From the NCBI GenBank assembly GCA_015490435.1, contig WFXV01000063.1, positions 1 to 27,688 on the forward strand: 27,688 nucleotides of DNA, written 5' to 3'. Under the pieces are notes generated by a model that saw nothing but the letters and a program-made list of their open reading frames with translations, did no database searches and had not been told where the DNA came from. This DNA is from Thermaceae bacterium (GTDB taxonomy: Bacteria; Deinococcota; Deinococci; Deinococcales; Marinithermaceae). The position numbers and the translations under genes are program-made. Below are positions 1 to 6,223 of the stretch, in pieces (the first letter of the stretch is position 1; each line of letters opens with the position of its first letter).

Positions 1-266
1 GGCTCTTTGACCGGCTCCCAGGACTCGAAGACCTCGAGCTCCCGGGGGTGACCGGCGGCGTAGACGTAGCGCGTCTCCCCCTCCTGCCAGACGAAGCGGG
101 CGGCGGACGGGAGGGCGTCTTCGAGCCGGCCGCGCCGGCGGTAGAGCCCCCGGGCCCGGGCGGGGCGGAGCCGCAGGGTGACCTCGAGCACCTCCCCCAA
201 AAGCCCGAAGCTCCCCACGAAGGGGCGGACCAGGTCGTAGCCCTGCACGTTCTTGATCACCCGGCC
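1..266 (-). pseudogene. Inverted partial copy of glcE (glycolate oxidase FAD subunit)
   Basis: Read on the minus strand from 266 to 1 this translates without a stop. It begins GRVIKNVQGYDL, continues VGSFGLLGEVLEVTLRLRP and runs into AARFVWQEGETRYVYAAG up to EPVKEP at the window edge. The first part matches the conserved core of GlcE-type FAD-binding oxidoreductases. The second part is identical to the beginning of the plus-strand fragment at 265-509. The piece therefore looks like the upstream part of the same gene, flipped. It has no start codon and is cut by the edge, so it is not an independent gene. GlcE itself works with GlcD and GlcF to oxidise glycolate to glyoxylate. Family assignment rests on motif recognition. 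Confidence 0.7.
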
Positions 267-370
267 GCCGCCCGCTTCGTCTGGCAGGAGGGGGAGACGC
301 GCTACGTCTACGCCGCCGGTCACCCCCGGGAGCTCGAGGTCTTCGAGTCCTGGGAGCCGGTCAAAGAGCC
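1..370. repeat. Perfect 106-bp inverted repeat, arms 1-106 and 265-370
   Basis: Bases 1-106 are the exact reverse complement of 265-370, checked base by base. The 158-bp spacer (107-264) is the minus-strand glcE core. The match ends at 106/265 inside a GCCGCC-rich stretch. The left arm touches base 1, so the true repeat may be longer. Such a structure is typical of a fold-back chimera from genome amplification or an assembly end, but a real inverted duplication is possible. Confidence 0.95.
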
Positions 371-509
371 CCTCGACTACCGCCCCCTCTTCCCGAACGG
401 CATGGGCGTCGGCGAGGGCCCGGTGCGGGACCTCCGCTTTGCCTGGGCGGACGGGGGCGAGGTCCCGGCCCCCCACCCGCTTTTCACGCGCCTGGCCGAA
501 GCCCTTTAG
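265..509 (+). CDS. glcE: Glycolate oxidase FAD-binding subunit GlcE, C-terminal part
   Basis: This frame encodes the last ~80 residues of a GlcE-like protein (AARFVWQEGETRYVY... to ...LFTRLAEAL, stop TAG at 507-509). The frame stays open upstream to a start at 48, but that part is read from the inverted copy and looks like non-coding composition, so the annotated piece begins at the repeat junction. The authentic gene should carry the GRVIKNVQGYDL core, here found only in inverted orientation at 1-266, directly upstream of these residues. The 3' end overlaps the convergent lexA-like gene by 26 bp. GlcE is one of the FAD subunits of the GlcDEF glycolate oxidase. A glcD-like gene lies at 12926-14275, not adjacent. 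Confidence 0.65.
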
Positions 510-1119
510 GCAGCACCCCGAGGTGGGCGACCACCTCGCCCTGGACGCGGACCTCCTCCGGCCTGAAGACGAGGTCCTCGTAGCGGGGGTTTTCCGAGCG
601 TAGCACCACCCTCTCCCCCTTCCGGTAGTAGCGCTTCAAGGTGGCGGTCTCCTCGCCGGGAAGCAGCACCACGACCACAGCCCCCGCGGTCGGCTCGCCG
701 GAAAAGGGCCGCACCACCACGTAGTCCCCGGGCCGGATGCCGAGCCCCACCATCGAGTCGCCCCGCACCCGGAGGAGAAAGTCCCCGGGCTCGACCGGGA
801 GCAGGTCGGCGATCCGCTCGGCGTAGGCCTCGGCCACGCCCTCGGCGAAGACCGGCGGCCCAGCGGCGATCTCCCCGAGCACCGGCAGGCTCAGCCCCGC
901 CGCCCGCCGCCCCGCCTCGGTGAGCCGGACCAGGGTGCCGTGGCGGGGCCTTTTGTCGAGGGCGACGAAGCCCTTCCGCTCGAGCGCCAAGAGCTGCGCC
1001 CGCACCCCCTGACGGCTGATCCCGAGCGCGCGGGCGAGGTCCACCGCCAGCACCGGCTCGCCGAGCTCGGCGATCTTCGCGAGCACCCGAAGCTGACCGG
1101 GGGGAAGCCTCGTTTCCAC
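484..1119 (-). CDS. LexA-like autocleaving transcriptional repressor (S24 family)
   Basis: The 211-aa protein has an N-terminal winged helix (about residues 8-70, ISRQGVRAQLLALERKGFV) and a C-terminal S24 peptidase domain. Visible family hallmarks are the Ala-Gly scissile pair in IAAGPP (A86-G87), the nucleophile serine in GDSM (S122) and the catalytic lysine in ATLKRYY (K162). LexA-type proteins repress DNA-damage genes and cleave themselves when RecA filaments form. The start is GTG at 1119, chosen because a -10-like TAAACT lies exactly 6 nt upstream, which fits a leaderless mRNA, and there is no Shine-Dalgarno. The N-terminus is not a textbook LexA HTH, so it could control another regulon. 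The 3' end overlaps glcE by 26 bp on the opposite strand. Confidence 0.8.
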   Translation of the reverse strand: METRLPPGQLRVLAKIAELGEPVLAVDLARALGISRQGVRAQLLALERKGFVALDKRPRHGTLVRLTEAGRRAAGLSLPVLGEIAAGPPVFAEGVAEAYAERIADLLPVEPGDFLLRVRGDSMVGLGIRPGDYVVVRPFSGEPTAGAVVVVLLPGEETATLKRYYRKGERVVLRSENPRYEDLVFRPEEVRVQGEVVAHLGVLPKGLRPGA

Positions 1120-1154
1120 GTGAACAGTTTACCGGCGCAAAACGTCTTAGGTAA
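1120..1154 (-). promoter_or_regulatory. Leaderless promoter and near-palindromic operator of the lexA-like gene
   Basis: On the minus strand TTACCT (1154-1149) and TAAACT (1131-1126) are separated by 17 bp, and the GTG start follows after 6 nt. The -10 lies inside the imperfect palindrome GTAAAC-T-GTTCAC (1132-1120, five of six arm pairs match), which suggests self-repression. The operator assignment is inference. Confidence 0.45.
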
Positions 1155-1190
1155 CCACGTGCGCCACTTGCCTCCAGGGGCTTCGCGCGG

Positions 1191-1385
1191 TTAGAACTTC
1201 TTCGGCAAACCTGCTTGCTTCAAGACCGCGTTCGCCGTGTGCCGGGAGCGAATCTTCGCGTCTACCACGAAATGGCGCCGGGTGATCGGACTGTACCAAA
1301 TCTCGTGGTCGCCCTTGCCCGGACGCACGAAGCGACAACCGGCCTCTTTCAAGATGACTTTTAGGCGGCGGGAATAATCGGCCAC
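1191..1385 (-). CDS. hicA: HicA-family toxin (mRNA interferase)
   Basis: The 64-aa protein matches the compact HicA/YcfA fold: an N-terminal helix (RRLKVILKEAGCRFVR), then GKGDHEIWY with the family's catalytic histidine (H27), the strand HFVVDAK and the C-terminal helix IRSRHTANAVLKQAGL. HicA proteins are dsRBD-like ribonucleases that cleave translating mRNA and are neutralised by a HicB partner. The start is GTG, 7 nt after the stop of the upstream antitoxin-like gene, with no clear Shine-Dalgarno, so it is probably translated by coupling. Length is normal for the family. Transcription order is antitoxin first. The family call is firm; activity is not shown by the sequence. Confidence 0.88.
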   Translation of the reverse strand: MADYSRRLKVILKEAGCRFVRPGKGDHEIWYSPITRRHFVVDAKIRSRHTANAVLKQAGLPKKF

Positions 1386-1392
1386 GGTACGG

Positions 1393-1608
1393 TCAGGAAA
1401 AAGTGAGCTCCGCCTCGATCTCCAGCCGGACTGGGGGCACCGGCCCGGAGGCGTTCAGCGACCAGAGCTCGGGGATGATCACCCGGAGCTTTTCCAAGAG
1501 CGCCTCGAGCGCCTCGGCTTCCGTCGCCAGGCCCGGCACGTCCTCGCTCTCGGCGACCCAGACCCGGGCATCCGGGTCGTAGAAAGCCCGCACCTTTAGC
1601 GGCTGCAC
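1393..1608 (-). CDS. HicB-like antitoxin, DUF1902 domain
   Basis: This 71-aa protein (VRAFYDPDARVWVAESEDVPGLATEAEALEALLEKL in register, followed by a proline-rich strand) matches the DUF1902/HicB-like N-terminal fold, in which a partial RNase-H-like domain covers the HicA active site. It lacks the C-terminal ribbon-helix-helix or HTH that longer HicB proteins use for autoregulation, so DNA binding by itself is doubtful. It precedes hicA by 7 nt. The start is GTG at 1608. A -10 box TATACT lies exactly 6 nt upstream and the intervening GAGGAC could serve as a Shine-Dalgarno, so initiation may be leaderless or nearly so. Partnership with hicA is inferred from adjacency. Confidence 0.78.
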   Translation of the reverse strand: MQPLKVRAFYDPDARVWVAESEDVPGLATEAEALEALLEKLRVIIPELWSLNASGPVPPVRLEIEAELTFS

Positions 1609-1630
1609 GTCCTCAGTATAAGCTCATGCC
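1609..1630. promoter_or_regulatory. Overlapping divergent promoters of hicB-like gene and sufS
   Basis: Only 22 bp separate the two divergent start codons. TATACT on the minus strand (1620-1615) is 6 nt before the antitoxin GTG. TAAGCT on the plus strand (1619-1624) is 6 nt before the sufS ATG. The -10 boxes overlap by 2 bp, so the promoters should exclude each other. No good -35 box is visible on either side. Confidence 0.5.
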
Positions 1631-2848
1631 ATGGATCCCCGCGCCCTGAAAAAAGACTTCCCCATCTTCGAGGCCCACCCCGAGCTCGTCTTCCTGGACT
1701 CGGCGGCCTCGAGCCAGAAGCCAAGATCGGTGATCCATGCCCTCGCCCGCTTCTACGAAAGCGCCTACGCCAACGTCCACCGGAGCAGCTACCGCCTCTC
1801 GGAGGCGGCCACAGAGGCCTACGAGGCCGCCCGGGAGACCCTCGCCCGCTTTCTCGGCGCCCAAGACCCCCGCGAGGTCGTCTTCGTGCGAAACGCCACC
1901 GAGGGAGTGAACCTCCTCGCCCACGCCCTCGGCGGCCGGGTGGGCCCGGGGGACACGATCCTCGTCACCGAGATGGAGCACCACGCGAACCTCGTGCCCT
2001 GGCAACAGCTCGCGGTCCACACGGGGGCCCGGATCCGGGCGGTGCCCGTCACCGAGGAGGGCAGGCTCGACCTTTCCGCCTTCGACCAATTGCTCGCGGA
2101 AGGCCCCAAGATCGTCGCCCTCGCCCACATGTCGAACGTCCTCGGCACCATCAACCCGGTGGCCGAGATGGCGAAAAAGGCAAAGGAGGCGGGCGCGATC
2201 GTGGTGGTGGACGGGGCCCAGGCCGCCCCCCACCTGCCGGTGAACGTGGCCGAGCTCGGGGCCGATTTCTACGTGACGAGCGGCCACAAGATGCTGGGAC
2301 CGACCGGGGCCAGCGCGCTTTGGGGGAGGCTCGCGCTCTGGCGGGAGCTTCCCCCCTTCCTCACCGGCGGCGGAATGATCGAGCGGGTCGAGCTCGAGGC
2401 GAGCACCTTCACCGAGCCCCCCGCCCGCTTCGAGGCGGGCACGCCCCCCTTCGCCGAGGCGGTGGCCCTGGCCGAGGCCGCCCGCTACCTGGAGGCGGTG
2501 GGGCGCGACGCCGTCCTCGCCCACGACCAGGCCCTCACCCGGCGGGCGCTCGAGGGCCTGAAGACGATCCCCGACCTCGAGGTCTTCGGCCCCGAGGGAC
2601 CGGATAGGGGCGGGGTGGTGAGCTTCGCCTTCCCCGGCCTCCACGCCCACGACCTCGCCACCTTCCTCGCCGAAAAGCAGATCGCCGTGCGCGCCGGGCA
2701 CCACTGCGCCCAGCCGCTCCACCAAAAACTCGGGGTCCCGGCCACCACCCGGGCGAGCTTCTACCTCTACAACACCGAGGAGGACGTGGACCGGCTCGTC
2801 GAGGCGGTGGCCGAGGCCCGCCGGTTCTTCAAGGACTGGATCGCCTAG
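1631..2848 (+). CDS. sufS: Cysteine desulfurase SufS
   Basis: The 405-aa protein is a full-length group II PLP-dependent cysteine desulfurase. The PLP lysine is K220 in TSGHKMLGPTG, the PLP-contacting His/Asp region is EMEHHANLVPW (115-124) and VVDGAQA (192-198), and the persulfide-forming cysteine is C359 in AGHHCAQPLH, followed by RASFYLYNT. It takes sulfur from cysteine and passes it as persulfide to SufU for Fe-S cluster assembly in the cytoplasm. sufU follows 13 nt later, which is the usual SufS-SufU pairing of Gram-positive and Thermus-type SUF systems. sufBCD are not in this window. The ATG at 1626 is out of frame, so 1631 is the start. Confidence 0.96.
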   Translation: MDPRALKKDFPIFEAHPELVFLDSAASSQKPRSVIHALARFYESAYANVHRSSYRLSEAATEAYEAARETLARFLGAQDPREVVFVRNATEGVNLLAHALGGRVGPGDTILVTEMEHHANLVPWQQLAVHTGARIRAVPVTEEGRLDLSAFDQLLAEGPKIVALAHMSNVLGTINPVAEMAKKAKEAGAIVVVDGAQAAPHLPVNVAELGADFYVTSGHKMLGPTGASALWGRLALWRELPPFLTGGGMIERVELEASTFTEPPARFEAGTPPFAEAVALAEAARYLEAVGRDAVLAHDQALTRRALEGLKTIPDLEVFGPEGPDRGGVVSFAFPGLHAHDLATFLAEKQIAVRAGHHCAQPLHQKLGVPATTRASFYLYNTEEDVDRLVEAVAEARRFFKDWIA

Positions 2849-2861
2849 ACTGGGGCTTGGC

Positions 2862-3287
2862 ATGGGGATCCTCGAGGAGCTCTACCAGGAACTCGTCCTC
2901 ACCCGCTACAAGGCGCCGAAGAAACGGGGCACGCTTCCCGACCCCACCCACACTGGGGGCGGCAAGAACCCGGCCTGCGGCGACCAGGTCGAGCTCTACC
3001 TCAAGGTCGAGGACGGAAAGATCGCGGCCGCCCGCTACCAGGGGGAGGGCTGCGCGGTGAGCCAGGCCTCGGCCGACTTGCTGGCGGAGGCGGTGGAGGG
3101 GAAGACGGTGGCCGAAGCGCTCGAGCTCGCCAAAAAGTTCAAGGCGATGGTCGTCGAGGGCCGCCCGCCGGCCCCCGAGCTCGGCGACCTGGCGGCACTC
3201 GCCGGGGTGGCCAAGCTCCCCTCCAGGGTCAAGTGCGCGACCCTCGCCTGGCACGCGCTCGAGGAAGCCTTGGGGGAGGGCGTATGA
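2862..3287 (+). CDS. sufU: SufU zinc-dependent sulfurtransferase / Fe-S assembly protein
   Basis: The 141-aa protein is a typical SufU. It carries the three conserved cysteines and the aspartate: C39 and D41 in NPACGD, C64 in GEGCAVSQASADL and C125 in RVKCATLAW. In this family they hold a zinc ion and receive the persulfide from SufS. The insertion between the second and third cysteine (about residues 80-115) distinguishes SufU from IscU. It directly follows sufS. Its stop overlaps the next start as ATGA (3284-3287), so the downstream small gene is translationally coupled. Confidence 0.94.
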   Translation: MGILEELYQELVLTRYKAPKKRGTLPDPTHTGGGKNPACGDQVELYLKVEDGKIAAARYQGEGCAVSQASADLLAEAVEGKTVAEALELAKKFKAMVVEGRPPAPELGDLAALAGVAKLPSRVKCATLAWHALEEALGEGV

Positions 3288-3487
3288 AGGCCTTTCGGGC
3301 GCGGGAGGTGACGCCCCTTCTGGTCGCCGACCGCGCGCTGATGGAGCGCTGGAAGCAAGCGGCGGCCGAGGAGAAGCTCATCGCCCGCAGCAAGGACGGA
3401 GAGAACTGGGTGATCGTCAAGGACCCCGACCTGGCCGAGACCCTGATCGCGCGGGGACTTTCCTTTGAAGAATGGGAGGAAGCATGA
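3284..3487 (+). CDS. Hypothetical 67-aa protein of the suf operon
   Basis: I do not recognise this family. The ATG at 3284 overlaps the sufU stop as ATGA, which is why this start is preferred over an upstream in-frame one at 3233 that would lie inside sufU. The protein is short and charged, with a predicted helix (LMERWKQAAAEEKL), a strand-turn-strand stretch (IARSKDGENWVIVKDP) and an acidic C-terminal helix ending FEEWEEA. No cysteines, no signal peptide and no membrane segment are present. Its stop overlaps the hydrolase start as ATGA. Position between sufU and a hydrolase suggests co-expression with Fe-S assembly, but no function can be stated. Confidence 0.75.
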   Translation: MKAFRAREVTPLLVADRALMERWKQAAAEEKLIARSKDGENWVIVKDPDLAETLIARGLSFEEWEEA

Positions 3488-4230
3488 TTCCGGCATACCC
3501 GGTGGTCTTCCTGCACGCGTTTCCCTTCTCCGCCCGGATGTGGCGGCCGCAGGTCGAGGCCCTAGAGGGCCGCTACTCGGTCCACGCCGTCCACCTGCCG
3601 GGGTTTGGCGGCGAACCCGCCCGCGCGAAGACGCTCTCCGCCTTCGCCGAGAGCGTGCTCGAGGAGCTCGACGTCTTGGGGATCGAGAAGGCGGTCTTCG
3701 TGGGGCTCTCGATGGGGGGCTATGTCGCCTTCCGCCTCTTCGACCTGGCCCCAGAGCGCTTTTCGGGCCTCTTGCTCGCCGACACCCGGGCCGGCGCCGA
3801 TCCCCCCGAGGGCAAGGAAAAGCGCACCCTCCTGGCGGAGGCGGTCTTGCAAAAGGGCCCCAGTGCCCTTCTCCCCGACTTCCTAAACGCCGTCCTCAGC
3901 GAGTCCACCCGAAAAGCGCGCCCCGAGCTTGTCCGCGAGGTGGAGGCGATGATCCTCGAGGCCGACCCCGAGGGGGTGGCGAACGCCCTCCTCGCAATGC
4001 GCGACCGGCCCGACTCCTTCGACCTGCTCCCCCAAATGAATTTCCCCGTCCTCCTCGTCTACGGCGAGGAGGATGCCCTGACCCCGCCGGAAGAGGGGCT
4101 CAGGATGCTCGAAAAGCTCCCCAATGGCCGGATGCTCACCATCCCGAGGGCCGGCCACATGGCGAACCTCGAGGCCCCCGCCGCCTTCAACACCGGCCTA
4201 CTAGGCCTCCTTTCGGAGGTGTACCGATGA
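3484..4230 (+). CDS. Alpha/beta hydrolase
   Basis: The 248-aa protein has the full catalytic triad: nucleophile S77 in GLSMGGY, D197 in YGEEDALTPP and H225 in AGHMANLEAP. The oxyanion motif is LHAFPFS at residues 10-16. A short lid follows around residues 105-165. No signal peptide is present, so it is cytoplasmic. Proteins of this type include esterases and C-C bond hydrolases; the substrate cannot be told from sequence. The start at 3484 is chosen because it overlaps the previous stop (ATGA) and has GGGAGGA about 3-9 nt upstream. An in-frame ATG at 3472 is less well placed. The stop overlaps the next gene as ATGA. Confidence 0.88.
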   Translation: MIPAYPVVFLHAFPFSARMWRPQVEALEGRYSVHAVHLPGFGGEPARAKTLSAFAESVLEELDVLGIEKAVFVGLSMGGYVAFRLFDLAPERFSGLLLADTRAGADPPEGKEKRTLLAEAVLQKGPSALLPDFLNAVLSESTRKARPELVREVEAMILEADPEGVANALLAMRDRPDSFDLLPQMNFPVLLVYGEEDALTPPEEGLRMLEKLPNGRMLTIPRAGHMANLEAPAAFNTGLLGLLSEVYR

Positions 4231-4484
4231 GCCAGACCGACCCCTTCGAAAAGCTCACCCTCTTTCGCACCATGCTGATGCACGCCAAGGAAAAGGCCGC
4301 CAAGGACCGCGACTTTGACGAGGCCGAGAGCATCCTCGACCAGGCCAAGGAGCTCCTCGAGGAGGTCCGCCCCCACGTCACCCCCGAGCTCTACCAGGAG
4401 ATGAAGCACGAGTACATCGACGCCGTGCTCTACGTCGAGCACGCCCGGGGCGACTTCCCGCCGGACCCCGAGAAGGAGCCCTAG
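4227..4484 (+). CDS. Hypothetical 85-aa helical protein
   Basis: I do not recognise this family. The ATG overlaps the hydrolase stop (ATGA at 4227-4230) and is preceded by GGAGGT at 4214-4219 with 7 nt spacing, so translation is well supported. The sequence is almost wholly helical and highly charged (FRTMLMHAKEKAAKDRDF, then EAESILDQAKELLEEV), resembling a small helical hairpin, and ends in an acidic proline-rich tail. There are no cysteines or membrane segments. It is the last gene of the suf-linked unit. A short GCGCG/CGCGC stem at 4484-4501 follows but lacks a T-run, so it is not called as a terminator. Confidence 0.72.
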   Translation: MSQTDPFEKLTLFRTMLMHAKEKAAKDRDFDEAESILDQAKELLEEVRPHVTPELYQEMKHEYIDAVLYVEHARGDFPPDPEKEP

Positions 4485-4547
4485 CGCGACCCGATGCGCG
4501 CTTGACTCAGACAGCCGATGACGCCCGTGCCAGGGGTCGAACTCGCC

Positions 4548-4988
4548 CTAGGCGGGAACAACCACGATTTTCGCAACCGACCCGCCCAGGCGGACGAAGT
4601 GTTTCGGGTTCAGGGTCAATAGCTTTTCCGCCTTGAAAACCAACGCGGCGTGCGCGATCAAGGCATCGTAGATCGCGCCGCCGCTTAGATTCCTTTCGCT
4701 TACGCAATCCATAACTCGCCCATAATCCTCCGTCGAAAGCGCGACCTTTTGAAGGTTTCTGAGATTGCCATGAATTAAACGGGTGGCCAGTTCCGGATGG
4801 ATTCTGGGTCTCACCGGATAACGCGTCAAAACCGCATAGAGCTCTGCCAAGGAATGCGTGGAAACCCCGCCGATGAGCTCCCCGGCCCGGGCCCGCAACA
4901 ACCAAGCCGCGCTCGGCTCATGGGCGGGATGGCTCGCGATCATCGCCGCAACCAGCACCGAAGTATCAAAGAAGATCCTCTCCGGCAA
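4548..4988 (-). CDS. vapC: VapC-type PIN-domain toxin
   Basis: The product of about 146 aa is a PIN-domain ribonuclease. Acidic residues typical of the active site are visible in FFDTSVL near the N-terminus, AELYAVL in the middle and IYDALIAHAA near residue 110, and TLNPKHF forms the last strand. The start is taken as TTG at 4988, because the conserved N-terminal strand begins right after it and GGAGAGGA lies upstream; a longer reading to 5021 adds 11 residues unlike a PIN N-terminus. It overlaps vapB by 23 bp in another frame, which implies translational coupling. Base composition is noticeably more AT-rich than the neighbours, consistent with recent acquisition. Confidence 0.85.
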   Translation of the reverse strand: MPERIFFDTSVLVAAMIASHPAHEPSAAWLLRARAGELIGGVSTHSLAELYAVLTRYPVRPRIHPELATRLIHGNLRNLQKVALSTEDYGRVMDCVSERNLSGGAIYDALIAHAALVFKAEKLLTLNPKHFVRLGGSVAKIVVVPA

Positions 4989-5229
4989 TGGCGCGCATCC
5001 TCTCCTCGCGTACTTCTCCAATCAGATCCTCGGGTTTCCCTACCAGAGTGCTGGCTACAACCAGCAAATCGCCTTCCTTACGGAGGGGAACCTTACCCTC
5101 TACCGGGATCAAGGAAATCTTCCCCTCCTCGACGACGAGGGAAAACTCGTCGCCCGCCTTCAGGCCGAGCCGCTTCCTCACCTGCTTCGGAATGACAACC
5201 CGGCCGAAGCGGTCCATGGTCGCCTTCAC
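4966..5229 (-). CDS. vapB: AbrB/SpoVT-type antitoxin VapB
   Basis: The 87-aa protein starts with a swapped-hairpin AbrB DNA-binding domain (MDRFGRVVIPKQVRKRLGLKAGDEFSLVVEEGKISLIP). Its C-terminal half is the presumed toxin-binding tail (LVGKPEDLIGEVREERMRAIAG). It precedes vapC and overlaps it, the usual order for these modules. VapB normally blocks the PIN active site and represses its own operon. The start is GTG at 5229, with a -10 box TAAAAT 7 nt upstream and no Shine-Dalgarno, so the mRNA is probably leaderless. Confidence 0.87.
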   Translation of the reverse strand: MKATMDRFGRVVIPKQVRKRLGLKAGDEFSLVVEEGKISLIPVEGKVPLRKEGDLLVVASTLVGKPEDLIGEVREERMRAIAGEDLL

Positions 5230-5257
5230 GTTGCCAATTTTAGCACTTTCTTGCCAA
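5230..5257 (-). promoter_or_regulatory. vapBC promoter flanked by TTGGCAA direct repeats
   Basis: On the minus strand TAAAAT (5242-5237) is 7 nt from the vapB GTG. Two exact copies of TTGGCAA, at 5257-5251 and 5237-5231, are 20 bp apart, about two helical turns, and bracket the -10. They are candidate VapB operators; this role is inferred. Confidence 0.45.
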
Positions 5258-5260
5258 AAA

Positions 5261-6223
5261 CTATTCTTCCTTCGGCTCCCGGCGCATCAGCTCGGTGAGC
5301 ACGTGGGCAGGGTCGGCCCCCTTGAAGGCGATGCGGTAGACCGCCCGCACGATGGGGAGGTCCACCCCCTCCGCCTTTGCCCAGGCGTGGACCGCCTGGG
5401 TCGTGGGGAGCCCCTCGACCGTGCGCCCCTCGAGCGACTCGCCGCGCACGATCCGCTCCCCCGCCCAGCGGTTTCGCGAGTGCCGGCTGGTGGCGGTGGC
5501 CACCAGGTCGCCGAGGCCAGCGAGGCCATAGAAGGTCTCCCGCCGCGCCCCCTGGGCCTCGCCAAAGCGCACGATCTCGGCGAGGCCGCGGGTCAAAAGC
5601 GCCGCCTTGGCGTTGTCCCCGAGGGCAAGCCCGTCCACCATCCCGGCAGCGAGGGCGACGACGTTCTTGAGCGCCCCGGCGAGCTCGACCCCGAGGAGGT
5701 CGCTCCGGGTGTAGACCCGGAAGACCGGGCTACTGAAGACCTCCTGTACCCTTTTGGAAAGCGCCGGATCGCGGCTCGCCACCACCGCCGCGGCGGGCAA
5801 AAGTCGGCCCACCTCCTCGGCGTGGTTGGGGCCCGAGAGCGCCGCCACCCGGGGGTTCCCGGTGGCCTCGGCGATCACCTCGCTCGGCCGGCGGAGCCCG
5901 CCCTTTTCGAACCAAAGCCCCTTGGTGGCGGAGACGTAAAAGGGCGCCGGCGGCAGGCCCGAAAGCGCCTCGGGCAGCGCCCGGCTCGGAAGCGCCACCA
6001 CCGCGAACGCGGCGTCCAAAAAGGCGACCTCGGGGTCGGCGGTAGGCCGGACGTAGGGGGGCAGGAAGACGCCCGGAAGGTAGCGGCGGTTTTCCCGGAG
6101 GCGGGCGAGCTCGTCGGCGTGGGCCTTTTTTCTCGCGAGCAGGGCGACCGGGATCCCCTTGGCCCCGAGCACCACCGCCATCGCGGTGCCCCAGGCCCCC
6201 GCTCCGATCACCGCCACCTTCAC
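5261..6223 (-). CDS. gpsA: Glycerol-3-phosphate dehydrogenase [NAD(P)+]
   Basis: The 320-aa protein is a full-length GpsA. The Rossmann motif is GAGAWGTA (7-14), followed by a dinucleotide-binding domain with SATKGL (98-103) and ALSGPNHAEEV (128-138). The catalytic lysine is K186 in ELAGALKNVVALAAG, and GLAGLGDLVATATS contributes to the C-terminal helical substrate domain. It reduces dihydroxyacetone phosphate to sn-glycerol 3-phosphate for phospholipid synthesis. The start is GTG at 6223, overlapping the stop of the SpoIIM-like gene as GTGA, so the two are co-translated. vapB lies downstream in the same direction after about 30 bp. Confidence 0.96.
   Translation of the reverse strand: MKVAVIGAGAWGTAMAVVLGAKGIPVALLARKKAHADELARLRENRRYLPGVFLPPYVRPTADPEVAFLDAAFAVVALPSRALPEALSGLPPAPFYVSATKGLWFEKGGLRRPSEVIAEATGNPRVAALSGPNHAEEVGRLLPAAAVVASRDPALSKRVQEVFSSPVFRVYTRSDLLGVELAGALKNVVALAAGMVDGLALGDNAKAALLTRGLAEIVRFGEAQGARRETFYGLAGLGDLVATATSRHSRNRWAGERIVRGESLEGRTVEGLPTTQAVHAWAKAEGVDLPIVRAVYRIAFKGADPAHVLTELMRREPKEE

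Noticed and set aside
48..264. Open frame upstream of the glcE fragment starting at 48.
   Set aside because: It reads through the inverted copy of glcE and matches no family; the upstream residues are an accident of the fold-back.
1117..1161. Two CACGTG hexamers 39 bp apart upstream of the lexA-like gene.
   Set aside because: One overlaps the start codon and the match is short; in GC-rich DNA this is likely coincidence.
1613..2863. Long open frame antisense to sufS, and similar ones opposite nuoM (25240-26544), ctaD (15543-16751), glcD-like (13010-14263) and clpB (18941-21586).
   Set aside because: The real genes on the other strand have clear families and motifs; these frames are by-products of high third-position GC and give low-complexity Gly/Arg/Glu/His-rich translations.
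4484..4501. GCGCG/CGCGC stem as terminator of the suf operon.
   Set aside because: It is only 5 bp with no T-run on either strand.
4527..4550. Stretch resembling a tRNA T-arm on the minus strand (GAGTTCGACCCC), possible integration scar next to vapBC.
   Set aside because: The flanking bases do not pair as a T stem, and no acceptor or anticodon stem is present.
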